64,000 nt of DNA from Chloromonas sp. AAM2 (Eukaryota; Chlorophyta; Chlorophyceae; Chlamydomonadales; Chlamydomonadaceae). Below the pieces are notes generated by a model. That model was not told where the DNA came from, made no database searches, and saw nothing but the letters and a program-made list of their open reading frames with translations. Shown here piece after piece: positions 10,361-22,284 of this stretch; the stretch's first letter is position 1; each line of letters starts with the position of its first letter. Made by a program: the position numbers and the translations under genes. Location of the stretch: NCBI GenBank assembly GCA_004335635.1, contig QAXH01005874.1, positions 28,744 through 92,743 on the forward strand, in the 5' to 3' direction.

Positions 10361-13300
10361 TCATGTAACGGACACGCACCTATCCATGAGGCACAGCATG
10401 CGTTTGTGCTTGTCTGGGTGGTAGTTCATGTGCACGAGGATGGGTCTCTGCGCCTTGGAGGTGGCGCCGGGCAGATACTGCGCTCGCCGGCTCCTGCGGT
10501 CACACGGTTTGGCAAGTTCGGCTTTGAGACAGGCTCAACAACGGGATTTCCGACCAACCTACAATGGAAACATTTGAAATGAGAATGCACCTAGCCAAAA
10601 CGTGTCTGCTGTCAACATTTGTAGGCAACATGTGTGGTACCGTTGACAGCAGGTTGAACCACTTGGTGGACAACTTAGACAAAGGAACTCAAGAGGCAAA
10701 GTGTTGATTGAGTGGAGTTCCGCGTCTGTATTTATGAAGATAGGTTGGTCAGTACTACTCACCATGAAAACGTAACAGACACACACACAACGGGATTACG
10801 CCAGAAACAAGCACAGCAGGTGTCAACAGGTGCTCAATGAGCCAAGGCGCACACACATGCCAGGCCACGGGATTGTGTGTAATTCCTGGCTGTGCCACAC
10901 GCCTGTATTCATTCACCTAAAGCAAGTCTCTGTGCTGCAGTGCAAGCGCGGGCAGCTGCAGCTGTCGCTCGCGATAAGGGCAATCTCTTAATGAGGACCT
11001 GTCCAAGGCGCAAGTAAGAACTAGATGGTGGCTGGCTTCGGGCTGCCAAAACGCCTGTGAGCTGCGGACGTATCAAGAGATCACCCGCTCCAGGTTTGCT
11101 CCTGTTTACAATGCATGTCGTTACAGGTTAAAAGATAGGCGCGTGTTGCCCCATGTAGCTACCTGAAGAATATCTTGGAGTTGAGCCACTTGTCTATATC
11201 CATGACGCGAAGGTGTGCATACGCGACCTGTGAGTCGCCGTGTGAGGGCCGCATGAGGTACTCGTTGAACACCTGCATGGGGGAAGAACGCATGCAGTTT
11301 GTGCATGAAATGCATGGAGAGGCAGCGCATGGGTGTACAAAGTGCATGGACCAGTCTGGAACGGAAGCAACCACATGTAGCGTTCGATGTCCTTCGGAGA
11401 TGGAGACGGGGGACAGAAACTGCCCAGGCCGTCTCTCCCGAGTTAGGCAAGCCGGTCTGGAAGATTCAGAAAGCACACACACAGCATGCAACGGCTCCGT
11501 TGGGAAGGCAGCACATGGTGCGTGCATACTGTCCTACGCAGAAGCAACCATGTATAGCGTACAAGTGTCCGTAGGATATGGAGCCAGGAGACAGAACTCT
11601 TGCCGTTCTCCAGAGTTATGCAAACCGTTGTGACAGTTGGAGCAAGCAAGCATGCACTAAGATAAGTATATCGCATGGCTCGTTGCATATGCTGCGGTGC
11701 TGCAGACTAAGTGCTTAGCAGCCGCCTACATCACCCCAATGAGCACAGCATGCAAGATCTCACCGCTCCATACACACATTGCAGCACACACTAGCCACCA
11801 AACCGGGTGTAGCAACACACAACAACCAATACCAAGCCGCACCTGTTGGTCCCATCCTCCCGCTGTGGACAGACGGTCGGACACTTGCTGCATGAGCTTG
11901 AAGGTGCGTGCATTGGCCTTGACCCATACACAACCAACATTGGTACTGCAACGGCACAAGGTAAATCAAGGTAAACTAAGTATAACACGTAAGGTGGATG
12001 CAACATCGAAAAATGCGTAACATGACGTTCAAATCCACATCGCAGTGTGAAGGGCATCTCACATGGGACACAATGACATATTTGCTTGACTTTGTAGGAG
12101 CGGGTGGTCACGCCTGGGGGTAGTGCAAGCCCAGGTGCAACCTGCCAGGGCGCGCTGCAAGCAGCGGCACCCCGGCCCCGGAAAAGATTCAATGTAACAT
12201 TGAGGGTAAATATACCCTCGTTCGTATGTTACAACGAACAGAACAGAAACTACACTTGATCTTAGCCAAAAGGCCGAGAAAGGTATGCTTGCATCTTTCA
12301 GGTTCGCTGTATCTTGTACTATCCCTGACCCGACAACCCTGCTTGCGGCGATGGTGGGTTTGGTGGCGAATGCTATTTTTACATGCCTGTTAGCTTTGTG
12401 CAACACAACCTACAAGGCCTGTCCAATGCGCTTGGCAAAGGCAACAGGCATGTGAAAAAAGAATTCGCCACCAAACTGTGTTTAGCTTTGTGCAACTCAA
12501 CCTACAAGGCCTGTCAAGTGTGCTTGGCAAAGGCAACGTGCCGAGTGCTGGGTGATAGCACAGCCTTCTGTACCCGGGAGTTGTTCTACTCGACTCTACT
12601 GCTGTGCACAAGCAAGGTTGTAAAGGGCACGTGGAAACAACAGCATGTAGCTCAGAAGCAAACTTCACTCATCCTCTCTCACATGCAGACACGTTCACAT
12701 GGCCACCCCGAATTACCAGGCACACCTTCTTCATCACACTGTGAATTGGACATGCTCTCTTCTCTCCCTCTCGTGGTAAAGTATCCTCATCTAACAAGCG
12801 TGCTCCCTTTCCTTCACATGCAGACACATGCGCCATCCCCAGGCTGCCATCCACCTGCCTACCTGAACGTCCTGAAGTAGAGGCCGCCCCCTCCCCAGCC
12901 CATGGTCTTGTCGCTGATGCCGTCTATCACACCGTAGGCAACCTCGTCGTACCCGTCTGTCTGAATCTCAATGTCAGCGTCCCTGCAGCAGTGTCCAAGG
13001 TTTGATTCAAATCCAGGACAGTTAGATCAGCAGTTGAGCTGAGTTGTTCCAGATTCGAAAGCTTCCCTTCTTTACTACTGAGCTGCATTCTACACGTCAT
13101 GTGATCTCAATGCAGCAGGATGTCAAAACTTTTGGGTACTTCAAGGTTCAGAGAATCAGGGCAAGTCCAAGGCCTGGAGTAAGGCAGAGCTACAAGGTCA
13201 TAAGCAGCATGTCAGTATGCTGGAATCATGGGGTCTCTACCTAGGCTGTGTGGTGTTCTTCTACCTGGCCAGCAGTAATCTTGGTGCGCAAATGCCAGAT

Positions 13301-15021
13301 GTGGTGTTAGACGAACTAGGCAGAGCGATGTTGTATACTGCCTGCCTAAGCACGCTGACCAACAAGCAACAGTCCGTGTGACCTGTCCCTTATCCTCACC
13401 TGTGAAGGTGGTCAAATGGATTGCTCATGTAGACGAGATCCATATCCGTGATCAGCACATTGTAACGCAACTGAAGAAACGTCTTGATGAGTGTGTACTT
13501 GATGGTGGACACCTGAAGCACGTGATGCAGTGAGTGGCGAGTGTGATGTGTGAACAGAGACTGGTGACTGTGCTTTTACATGGCTGGTGACTGTGCTTTT
13601 ACATGAGGGCCAGCATCGTTTTGCAGCTGTGCATCGCCCACCCATGCACACCGCAGCCTGACCTGGTTTGGCCGCTTGCAATAACGCTGCCCTTGGCGAT
13701 GTTGCAGTACTCGCCTTCTATGCTTACCTGTCCTTCCTGTGATGTGGTATCTGCCATAGCCGGTGATACACCTGCCTGGCTGCCTTGAACTTCGCACCGT
13801 CTGCCTGGCTGTTTGTGCTGCCCACCGTCAGCCGTCACCCAGCTTCCTCCAGCTGACTGCATTGCGCCCCCTGCACTGGCCTGCACCTACCTGCATGCTA
13901 CCAACTGCCCTGCCTTGCCCTGGCTGCCTACTCAACTAACCTAACCTGCTGGCTGTCCTGTCCTGACACCTACCCTGCCCTGCCCTGTCTGCCTTCACAC
14001 TTGCATTCAGTACTGCCGCCCTTCTCTAAGCATGCATTGCGATTGACGCCGCCAGACCACCAGTGCCCACCTGATTGGCAGGGTGTGAGTTCTTCTGGAC
14101 CTCTGGAATCTCAATCTTCACTCGGAACCAATTAACAGGTGGCTGGTGCTCAGACAAGTACTTCTCTGTCTCATCATCCATGACTCCTATCAAGTAGTTG
14201 GTGATGTTGTTGTACTGAAGGATCGTGATAAACGACTCCAGAACGTTGCCTCCTTGCCACCAACAAATGGTGGTGTTTTTGCAGATCATGATCCCATTGG
14301 CCTGCGCAATGGCGTCAGCACCAGTCACAGTAAACCATCACAATGTTGTCAGTCAATAAATTTGCAAACCTGGTGTATGAGGCAAACAACAGCACTGGAA
14401 GACTCCTGAAGACGGTGATTGAATACTGGCAGCCTGAGCAGCTGCATCAATAGCCACAGCAAAACTAGCACCAGTGGTTGAGGGCCAGCTGGGTTGCAAT
14501 GCTGTTGCAAACACTCTTTTGCCTCCAGTCAATGCACTTGCCAGAGTGAGCATGATCTCATTGTTCTTGGCATGCTGCTTTAGCAGCAGGACCAGCTCTG
14601 GGTTTTCCTTGGCCACATCCTCTGCTGGCCGCATGCGGTATTTTGGATTGGGATCCTCTGGATCGCAGAGATTGGGATCTAAGCTGTTGGAGGTGCTGTT
14701 GGCTTGGGTGTGGAGTGGTATGTAGGGTTCCAAGGAAGCTGGCTCTGCAGCAGCTGCACCGTCTGAGATTGACAGTGCTGCGAGGCTTCTGGAAGGCAAG
14801 CTGCGTGCCTTGACATTCCAAGACTCGAGCTGTTGTAGCAACACTCTTTTCTCTGCCAACAATGCTGCTTCAGTGTCTGCTGTAGTTGCTGGTTTGTTCA
14901 TCTTGACACTGTAGCGCACATAGAAGAGTGATATCCCGATCAGCAAGCTGCACAATGCGATTCCAACTAACCAATTCCGGGTGCCCCGGGGCCGATAAGC
15001 ACGGCCCTTTGGAGCCAGCAT
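10361..15021 (-). CDS. GT77-family glycosyltransferase (RRA/XEG113-like), type II membrane protein
   Basis: Likely a Golgi nucleotide-sugar transferase acting on hydroxyproline-rich glycoproteins or other wall glycans; GT77 members of plants include the RRA and XEG113 arabinosyltransferases. The first exon (from 15021) has a short basic N-terminus and one membrane anchor, NWLVGIALCSLLIGISLFYV, then a stem. Conserved exons follow: one ending 14071 (NNITNYLIGVMDDE), 13512-13400 (KYTLIKTFLQLRYN, then DxD motif ITDMDLVYMSNPF), 12982-12863 (IEIQTDGYDEVAYGV), 11945-11843 (GGWDQQ), 11272-11163 (VFNEYLMRPSHGDSQ, RVMDIDKWLNSK) and 10493-10361 (PILVHMNYHPDKHKRM). Phases match at every junction from 14071 onwards. 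The junction between the first exon and the exon ending 14071 is unresolved. The 918-bp intron 11946-12862 hosts the U2 snRNA gene. The stop at 10361-10363 follows read-through of a GTGCGT site, so a further small exon is possible. Family call firm, substrate inferred. Confidence 0.85.
12085..12091 (-). terminator. Plant-type U-snRNA 3' processing box
   Basis: The reverse complement reads AGTCAAG, starting 11 nt beyond the U2 3' end. It fits the plant snRNA 3'-box pattern AGTNNAA preceded by CA. It is short, so the match alone is weak; its position makes it credible. Confidence 0.4.
12102..12286 (-). ncRNA. U2: U2 spliceosomal snRNA
   Basis: Reverse complement begins ATACCTTTCTCGGCC and runs through TTTTGGCTAAGATCAAGTG, the near-invariant U2 5' region that forms stem I and the branch-site-pairing segment. 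After it come a stem IIa hairpin (GTTCG/CGAAC), a perfect stem IIb hairpin (GAGGGTA/TACCCTC), a segment ATGTTACA complementary to the IIa loop TGTAACAT (the IIc alternative pairing), a degenerate Sm-like AATCTTTT, a GC-rich stem region, and a terminal hairpin ending CCCCCAGGCGTGACCACCC, like the U2 3' stem-loop. Length is 185 nt, normal for U2. It lies in a GT77 intron on the same strand. One difference from the canonical sequence is in the branch-site-recognition element (12248): GUAGUU instead of GUAGUA. Confidence 0.93.
12349..12359 (-). promoter_or_regulatory. Possible upstream sequence element of U2
   Basis: The reverse complement ACCCACCATCG lies about 63-73 nt upstream of the U2 start. 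It differs from the plant snRNA USE (TCCCACATCG) by one inserted base plus the first base. In plants this element sits near -70. I do not see a good TATA box at -30, so the call is tentative. Confidence 0.25.
12390..12575. repeat. 92-bp tandem repeat, about 1.7 copies, beside U2
   Basis: TAGCTTTGTGCAACACAACC at 12391 recurs as TAGCTTTGTGCAACTCAACC at 12483, each followed by TACAAGGCCTGTC and CTTGGCAAAGGCAAC. The period is 92 bp. It lies in the same GT77 intron, immediately upstream of the U2 gene. Confidence 0.75.
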
Positions 15022-15244
15022 TTCAAGGAGCTGCCCTGAGGCTTTGACTTAAGCACACCAATTGGCTGAGCCAGATGTGCAGAGTTGCCGGATGATAAAA
15101 ATGAAAAGTAACCGCGCACGTTTCTATCCTCAGCTTGCATGCGATGGTTGGAGATAATGGTGCACATCCACCCTGACCACCAGGAGCTGACTGCACATCA
15201 ACCCATATTTCCAACGTTGGGGTCAGACATGCCGACACAGCTGA
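15022..15244. promoter_or_regulatory. 223-bp bidirectional promoter region
   Basis: Start codons of the GT77 gene (15021, minus) and the small helical protein (15245, plus) are only 223 bp apart and point away from each other, so this short stretch must carry both promoters and 5' leaders. No TATA box is obvious. Confidence 0.5.
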
Positions 15245-16583
15245 ATGTCTGACATCAGTGACCTGCAACAGGCTTGGCAGGTAAGCCATCAACACGGTAA
15301 TTCAGTGCAGATGTTGATAGCTTCACTTGACTGCAACATGCTGTGCTGGTATGTGCTTCTGACTGAAACATCAGACAGCATGCCAGTGGGGTTCGCCAGC
15401 TAGCTGTTAGATGTTAGCTGGGCCTGCCTGTCGGCTTCACATACACATTGATGAGTGGTGAAGCCAGCACATGAGAATTGTTCAGTGCCTGGCTTGCTGC
15501 ACTCTGAGCTCAGCACCTGGCTGTTCCATCCCTCCTTTTGCACTGTTTTGCTTTGCATATATATTTTGTTCTGCCCCTGCATTTGCATCTTGCGACCCTG
15601 CTTGTGTTTGCAGAAGCTCCTCGCAGCCCTGGATAGCGTCCTATCCCTTCCCCCTGCCAAGTGAGTTGTGATGTTTTAGCCCTTCCATCAGACAACAACC
15701 CTGTATCCTGTCTGTGGGAGACTTGCTCATGCACTCCTCTTGCACTCCTCATGCACTCCTGCACTCCTCATGCACTCCTCATGCACTCCTGCACATCTCT
15801 GGCATGCTAGGTAAGCGTTTCACACTGACCAAACCAAACCATGCTTGCTGTACACGCACATATGTGAGATGGCCGTGCACTCACATGGCCTCATCCACGT
15901 CTTCCACTGCACCACCAGTGCACACACAACGCAATCAGCCGTACGCGAATGTATGCCCTGGCTAACATGGTTGCAGGGACCGCACTGCCCCAGTAGAAGC
16001 TGCCCTCCTGGCCCATAGCGCACTTGTGGACCAATGCAACATGCTGCTAGTCAGACTGGTGGGCACAACACCTGACTGTCCTCGTCCTCAGTGCTTTGCT
16101 GGACATGTCATCTCAAAGCATGCTGATGCACATCATTGTCCTCCTTGCCTAGATAGCACAGGCACGCACACGTTCCACAGCCTGTTGGGCAGCTGAAGAT
16201 GTATTCACCACCTGTTTTCCTGTCGCGTGGCCTACAGCACCAGAGTCCAGTGACCCAGACACCAGACCTGTACTAGTCTAAGCAGACTTCCGACTTGCTC
16301 ACACATGTTTTGTTTTACAAATATTGGGCCGTGATGCATACTCTGGAACGCACACATAGAGTCCAACCCCGTGCACTTACACACTGAGCTGTAGGCCGCT
16401 GCCCGTGACATCCTTGAGGATAGCAGCACGGCTGTCCATGGTGCCACTGCGCCTGCTGGAGCAGCACCAGCTGTGCCAGCACCAGTCACGCCGGCAGCAA
16501 GCGCTGCACTGCAGCAGCAAGTGCTTAGCTTTAGGCAGGTGCTACTGGATCGTTCAGCAGTGACAGCTGCGGCACAGCATTAA
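15245..16583 (+). CDS. Small helical hypothetical protein, 117 aa
   Basis: Not recognised. Four exons, 15245-15280, 15614-15660, 15977-16058 and 16395-16583, join with phases 0, 2 and 0 and end at TAA, giving 117 residues. It starts MSDISDLQQAWQ and has heptad-like helices (KLLAALDSVLSL; ALLAHSALVDQCNMLLVRL), then an Ala/Pro linker and a final helix ALQQQVLSFRQVLLDRS. There is no signal peptide or membrane segment. The short helical layout is like small subunits of larger complexes (Mediator or tethering type), but I cannot name one. Intron 1 contains CTGCACTCCTCATGCACTCC repeats only downstream of exon 2, in intron 2 (15725-15795). The gene is transcribed divergently from the GT77 gene. Confidence 0.6.
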
Positions 16584-17864
16584 ATCACCATCTGGCATTG
16601 CCTTGCAAGGCCAAGGTCAAGATTGGCCTGCAGAATTGACCCAGTCATAGAATCCACCCTCAGAAGCAAGTTTGATCTCTGCACGTAGCATGATGTTGCA
16701 CGTCATGAAGTGTCTGCTCGACATGGTGGGGGTAGTGCAACGTTGTACATGTTCTGGCAGGAAGGGGGGCGTAGTGCACTGTTGTACCTGTTCTGGACTG
16801 CGGAATCTCTTAGTCTACAAGGCCCGACGCCCAAATGCCATACCAGTGTAAAGCAGGTTCAATCCGATGTCTTCTGAGGAACAGCTTGCAGTGTGCAAAC
16901 GCAGCCGAGATACCTTACAATGATGCGTAGGGTGGCTGCTGCGTGTGTCAGAATAGTGTGTTGTGCTAGGATTAGCTGGTACACCTGTGCAACCGTTTGA
17001 CGGTACGTTCAGCACCAGGCCTGAACAGACCACATCAGTTTATTGTGTTGTCGAAGGAAAATGTGCTACCATTAGCCAGTTCACGCCATTGACCCACAGC
17101 CCTGGATGTGTGCATCAGGCATGCGTGCTAGCAAGTCTGCTGAACCTGTGGCAAGGATATTCCTAGACGGACGTGAGCACTGTCAGCACCCCATGTTAGC
17201 ATTCCCTAACATCTGATGTGTTCCGTGGCGCTCCAGAAGCCAATCATTTGTTACAGTAAACCTTTCGCGTGACAGACAACGGTGCAGGCTGGTTAATGCA
17301 ACAGCAGTAGCTTTGTTGTTTTGAATACACACGTTTCACTCAAGTCATAAACACGAGAGAGGAACGTGACAAAAGCAGGGCAAACCACAGCTGAAATTAG
17401 CCTGGAGCCACAGTGATGAATGGCCAGAGCAGTTCAGATGAGCCAACATACACCCAATAGGCAACATAGCTTGGTCAAGACCTTGAGCAGTTGCTGTCAG
17501 CAAGTCAAACATGGCAGAGTCGAGCATGTCAATGGCATGCATGATCAAGAATGGGCTGGGCTCTCTGCTTGTGTCCTCAATAAAACATGCAGCTGAGTAC
17601 TCGACAGCACCTGCAATCCCGAGGTGTAGCTCCGCATTCACATAACAATCAACATGCTGTGGCAGTAATCCGTGTTGGGGTGAGTTCAGGTCAGCCACAA
17701 TTAAACTGTCACCATACCACTGTCAAATAGGCCAGACTGGATGTGGGCCTGGAAGTATGGGCCGAAAAGAAAGAAGGGTGGTTCTGGAGAGGCTGTTCCG
17801 TTCGACAAAGTGGTCATACTGAGCATACTTGAATTGGCAGCCAGATATGTTGGAGGTGAATTGT
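16584..17864. other. Convergent intergenic region; one unassigned frame at 17345-17698(-)
   Basis: This is the 3' flank of the small helical gene and of the HMG-box gene. A minus-strand frame at 17345-17698 (117 codons, starting MADLNSPQHGLLPQHVDCYV) is the only one of note. It has no domain I recognise and no splice support, so I leave it unassigned. Confidence 0.3.
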
Positions 17865-18619
17865 TTATTCATCGTCCTCATCCTCGTCTGCCTCCTCGTC
17901 TGCCTCCTCAGCAGCGGGCTTGTACCCTTCCATGGCCTTCTTGTAGCGACCCTTGTCCTTCTCTGCCTGTTCGTAGTACTTCTTCTTTGCCTCCTGCACA
18001 GCATAAATATATCAATGCATTGCAAAAACAGAACAGCAAAGATGGTCATGATGCCATGGAAAGGCTGTTGCCATGGACTGCGAGCGTGCCTGGTCGTCTA
18101 GTCTCTGCCTTACCTCGTCCATGGTGCCCCAGACTTTCCCAAGCTCTGAGGTAACCTCAGTAACCTTCATTTCTGGGTTATCCTTCTTGATCTGGTCGCG
18201 GTGGTCAGCACAGAAGAACATGTACGCGCTCAGGGGCTTCTTGGGCGCATTGGGGTCCTTCTTCTTCTGCGAAAACAACGGAACAGGCGCCTTGGTTTTC
18301 AAAAGCCAAGAAGCAGGAGCCGACGCATATCAACCCGCAAACCTTTACTCGCGTGCGACGAGCCAAAGCTCTGCAAGGAACTGCATCGCACGCACGGCCC
18401 ACCATTCCGCCCAAAGACAGCCAAGCTTGCATTGACAACACACATAGTTTTGCAAGAGCCGCTACAGACCATCTATGTGCAAAGCCGATGGAAATAACCA
18501 AGAGAATGCCTCAGTTTGAATATTTGACCGACCTTCTCCTTCTTGACCTTCTTCTCCTTTGGGGGCGCCTTGGCCTTCTTCTCCTTCACGACCTTCTCAG
18601 CCTTCTCTGCCTTTGGCAT
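17865..18619 (-). CDS. HMG-box (HMGB-type) chromatin protein, 122 aa
   Basis: An architectural DNA-binding protein of the nucleus that bends DNA through its HMG box. Exons 18619-18533 (29 codons), 18266-18114 (51) and 17993-17865 (42 plus TAA) join in phase 0. Residues 1-29 are a Lys-rich tail (MPKAEKAEKVVKEKKAKAPP). The single HMG box spans about residues 30-102 and starts KKKDPNAPKKPLSAYMFF, with the typical NPEMKVTEVTSELGKVWGTM and KKKYYEQAEKDKGRYKKAM. The C-terminus is a short acidic tail, EEADEEADEDEDDE. This basic tail, box, acidic tail order is that of plant HMGB proteins and yeast Nhp6-type proteins. The gene is complete. Confidence 0.95.
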
Positions 18620-21600
18620 GGTGTCTGCAATCAAGAGACGAGAGCGGAGGTCAGTCAGAGAGATATCAGCCTGGCCACCACGAGAAGATACCATCGCAGC
18701 GATGCCAGCGATACAAGGTCTGGACTGATGCTCCTGAGCTGTGCTAAGATGTGCGCCATGCTGAAATGCGCTGGTGGTTCGAACTTCAAGACCACTGAGA
18801 GCATTGAACTGGGTCCTCCGATTATCGAGCCCTGATGCTGCAGTGGCCCTAGAAGCTCACCAGAAGCGGAAGAAAAGAGGAGAGGTGGGCTGCGGTGAGT
18901 GACCGCCTGCGTGCACGAGCATGGATGCATCAGTCAACACCAGCCTTGTTGCGGCACTGACCAAATTGAGCGGGCAACAGGCCTCGTCAAGCTGCAGAGG
19001 CTTGTCTGCAGCTGATTGATGTGTGCCTTGCTGCGCGGGCTGTATGATCACCCATGCTGGGGACCCGCCTGCTCCAAGAACACTCGAATTTTTTTGCCGA
19101 GACGCCCAGGTTTCGATGCGTAGCGACATAACCATAGCCTCTGACTCACCGCAAAGCTTGTGGTTGAAGCGCGGTAGAACAGCTGGTGTCAGCTGTGTGT
19201 GCAATTTTGCTATACCCAAGCCCATATAGCGGGTTTTGACCCCGACGTCAAGGGTTCAGCACCCGTTACTAACCAACCATTTTTCGAAAATTTCGCCTGG
19301 CCCGCCGCGGATCAGCTGACACGTGGCCTGCAGCATGCGGCGCATCAGATAGCCGCCTGTCCTCTGCTCTGCCAGCCAAGGTATTGGATTTGGGTGCATA
19401 GTTCGAAACTCAAACTCAAACCAGCAGTGCTGTCTATCGCCTTGCTGCAAAAGGTACTCCCAGTGGTAGTGTAGCTGTCCATGCGATCTTGGTTCGGTTC
19501 GGCAAAAAATTGCTGCTTCGTGCACATGGACCTCATGGATGCCTGATCATACTATCGAATTGGAGAGGCTGACTACAGTGGCAACTGCCTGGCAGGGCGT
19601 GCATGGTGGTTCGGCCGGCAGCCCAACCACTACCATGCTGACTCATCCAATTGCCAGCCCATGCATAGCGTGGGACCAAGGCCGCTGTGAAGAGGTTTGA
19701 ATTTGAGGAGTGGTGTAGCTGTGCCCATGCTGCCTCGCCAACAACAACTTTCAGTCGAACTTGGTTGGCAAAGGATGGCCATCTGGAGAAGTTGGTTGGC
19801 ATGACGCAACTATCCATCTGGAGATATCGTTCCGAGTGGGATTAAACCAACTTCACATCGTCGCCATTACTTGGACTTTAGAATTCCGTGTAAGGGATGG
19901 AACAGCACGAGCATAACGGCAGGCACGGCTGGCGTGTCAGAGTTGAGTTGCTGGACTTGCCAAGCACAAAAATTAAATGTGGTATAAGTGTTGGCCTTTC
20001 TGGGCTTCTTGTGTGGCCTAAGCAGAATCGCTCGCAGCTAAGTGGGGCAGAAATCTAGCTTTGCCCCTGCTGCGTTGTTAGCTGGATGAATACGCGAGCT
20101 GCCATATGCTCTGCAGCGTCCGTTTGAGCATCATCGTAGTGGTCCTTCATAAGATTGATGGTCTCGTGTACTCGGGGTGGGCTCATCCCATGTGAGTGAT
20201 GTCCCGGTCACGTCGCTGGTGGTCTACAAGTTCGCTTTCTGTCTTTTCTCAAGCACACTCACATAAGTACATTGTGATACCCAACCCGCTTGCTTGAAGA
20301 TGCTGCTTTACACGGGCTGACGCACTAGAGGCGATCATCAAAGCCAATGTAAAGTGGGCTCAATACCACTTGAAACGATATCTCCAGAAGGACAGTTGTG
20401 TCTTGCCTGCCCAAATGAGACCATGGGGATGCCCCTGACATGATAGTGCAACTGCGACCCTTCATGGTTGATGCTGGCCTGCTCATACAGGGGAGACAAC
20501 GAGTGAGCAAGTCCCTGCGACCGGTTCACTTTCTCAACGCACTCACTGTCCCGTATCTCCCCACACCTGTACCCACAGCCATGTGAACAACACAAAGACA
20601 CCTTACAATCCTGCCCTGCTCCATTAGGCAGCCCGTAACACAAAAGAAATCTCGTCCGGCCCTGCACTAGAGGCTGCAATCAGAGTTAGCGCCAGCTGGT
20701 TTCTGTCGGGACAGAGGTCGTGCGCCTTCTGTGCTCTGTTTCTGGCTTTCGTAGCCGGTTGCTTTCCTTTCTGCCTTGTTCAATTCAGCCTTTAAGCATT
20801 TTTCTGCCTTTGTTGCTGCCTTTCTTCTCCTTTCTTGCTCAGGGTAGGTCAGGGCGGTACACATCCCGTCCCATGTCCTTTAATGCTGGTGTAACAGATC
20901 AATCAAGGTCAAAAAAAAAGAAGTTTGCCAGTTCTGGGACAATTCTGTCACTCATACAAGGAGAACTGTCACTCATACCAAGAGACCAAGTTCTGAGCGC
21001 CGCAAGCTGCCAGGTTGCTTATATGACATGCCAGCACTGCATTTGGGTCAAATTGGTCCCTAGCCTGGGTGTGCTGGGTGTTATGTGAAACTGGTTGGTG
21101 AAGGGGGCCTGAGTCAACAGCTTTGCCTCTGTTGGCAACACTGTTCTCTGGCTTGCCTGCCAGCATCCTGATATCGGCCGCAAGCACTTTGAGTACATGC
21201 GTCAAGGCAATCACATGTTATACCACGCCGCTGCTCAAGTGCAATGCTGTCTGGGCAGAAGACCTGAGCACCACACTGCCAGTTTCTGCTGCACGGATGC
21301 ACACGTCGGATGTGGCCATGATGTACAGGCGTACTGTTCATTGCACCAGACGTTCCGTGCACCGCCAGTCACGTCCATCATTACGATGGCAACTGCGGGA
21401 GTCGCTTTCTAAACAACGACTGCACAACAAATCATTGTGTGGTTATTATGTGGTAAGCAGAGCCGGGTACAAAACTTCTATCAAAATTCCTTGCTAAAGT
21501 GTTTTGGCAGAGCTGGAGAGCTGGCAATGTTGGATGTTTTTTATGGTGGGCGTCTGCAAGTGGAAGAGCAAGTGGAAGCGCCCCGGGGTAGACATACTGA

Positions 21601-22284
21601 CTACCTGACTCTAGCCCATGAGCAGTGACTCTGGCCCAAGAGCAAACATGAGCTGGCACTGCACCAAGGTCGTGACAAGGTTTGCTTGCTGTGATAGTGC
21701 AGGCTTACAAACAAGCAAAAATGTTCGCCAGAACAGGTGGCAGATTGGCGCAATCAACAAAACAAAAAAGGGAATCAAAAAGTGACAATGCGTGGCAAGG
21801 CGCCACAGCAAGCAGCAGTCAGACCAGTAAGTGTACTCTCTACTTATGCAGCAGGCGATGTCAAAAGCCATGCATCGACATACAAGATAGATATCCAGTA
21901 CCATGAAAGGTCAGAGTGGTAAAGAAGGGTTTGTTATCTTCTCGAGTGATCGACCTCTCGAGCTGCCACGTATCTATGCTCTGTCCACGCATGCGATAAC
22001 CCAAAGATTGTCCAAGATAACCACAGTTACACCATCAAGATGTGAGCGCAAGATTGCAACAATGAATGTTACGAGATCTAAATAATACTTCAGTAACCGG
22101 TTGTAGACCACGATAACCCATCAGCCACGCATTTATCACGGCAGGAACGTGAGCAGAAGAAATCGTACGGGATAAGTACGGAAGACAGACGAGCAGATCG
22201 TTGCTGAAACAATCTTGTACACGACACATCATAGCATATATAGTACAGCATGGGCGGCCTGCAAGCATGCCCAAATCATCATGC
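18620..22284. other. Gene-poor 3.7-kb region with repeat fragments
   Basis: I find no exon chain with domain or splice support. One end of the inverted-repeat element of 60580-60797 lies at 20921-20941, after an A-run. A Lys/Glu-rich minus-strand frame at 20667-20864 has no domain. CTGTCACTCATACAAGGAGA is followed by a near copy (20946-20980). This looks like decayed mobile-element sequence (inference). Confidence 0.35.
20921..20941. mobile_element. Single end of the same inverted-repeat element
   Basis: AAGTTTGCCAGTTCTGGGACA follows a run of nine A. No matching right end was seen within the next kilobase, so this is a fragment or a larger decayed copy. Confidence 0.5.

Noticed and set aside
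17345..17698. 117-codon minus-strand frame
   Set aside because: Reasonable composition but no domain, splice support or neighbour context; left unassigned.
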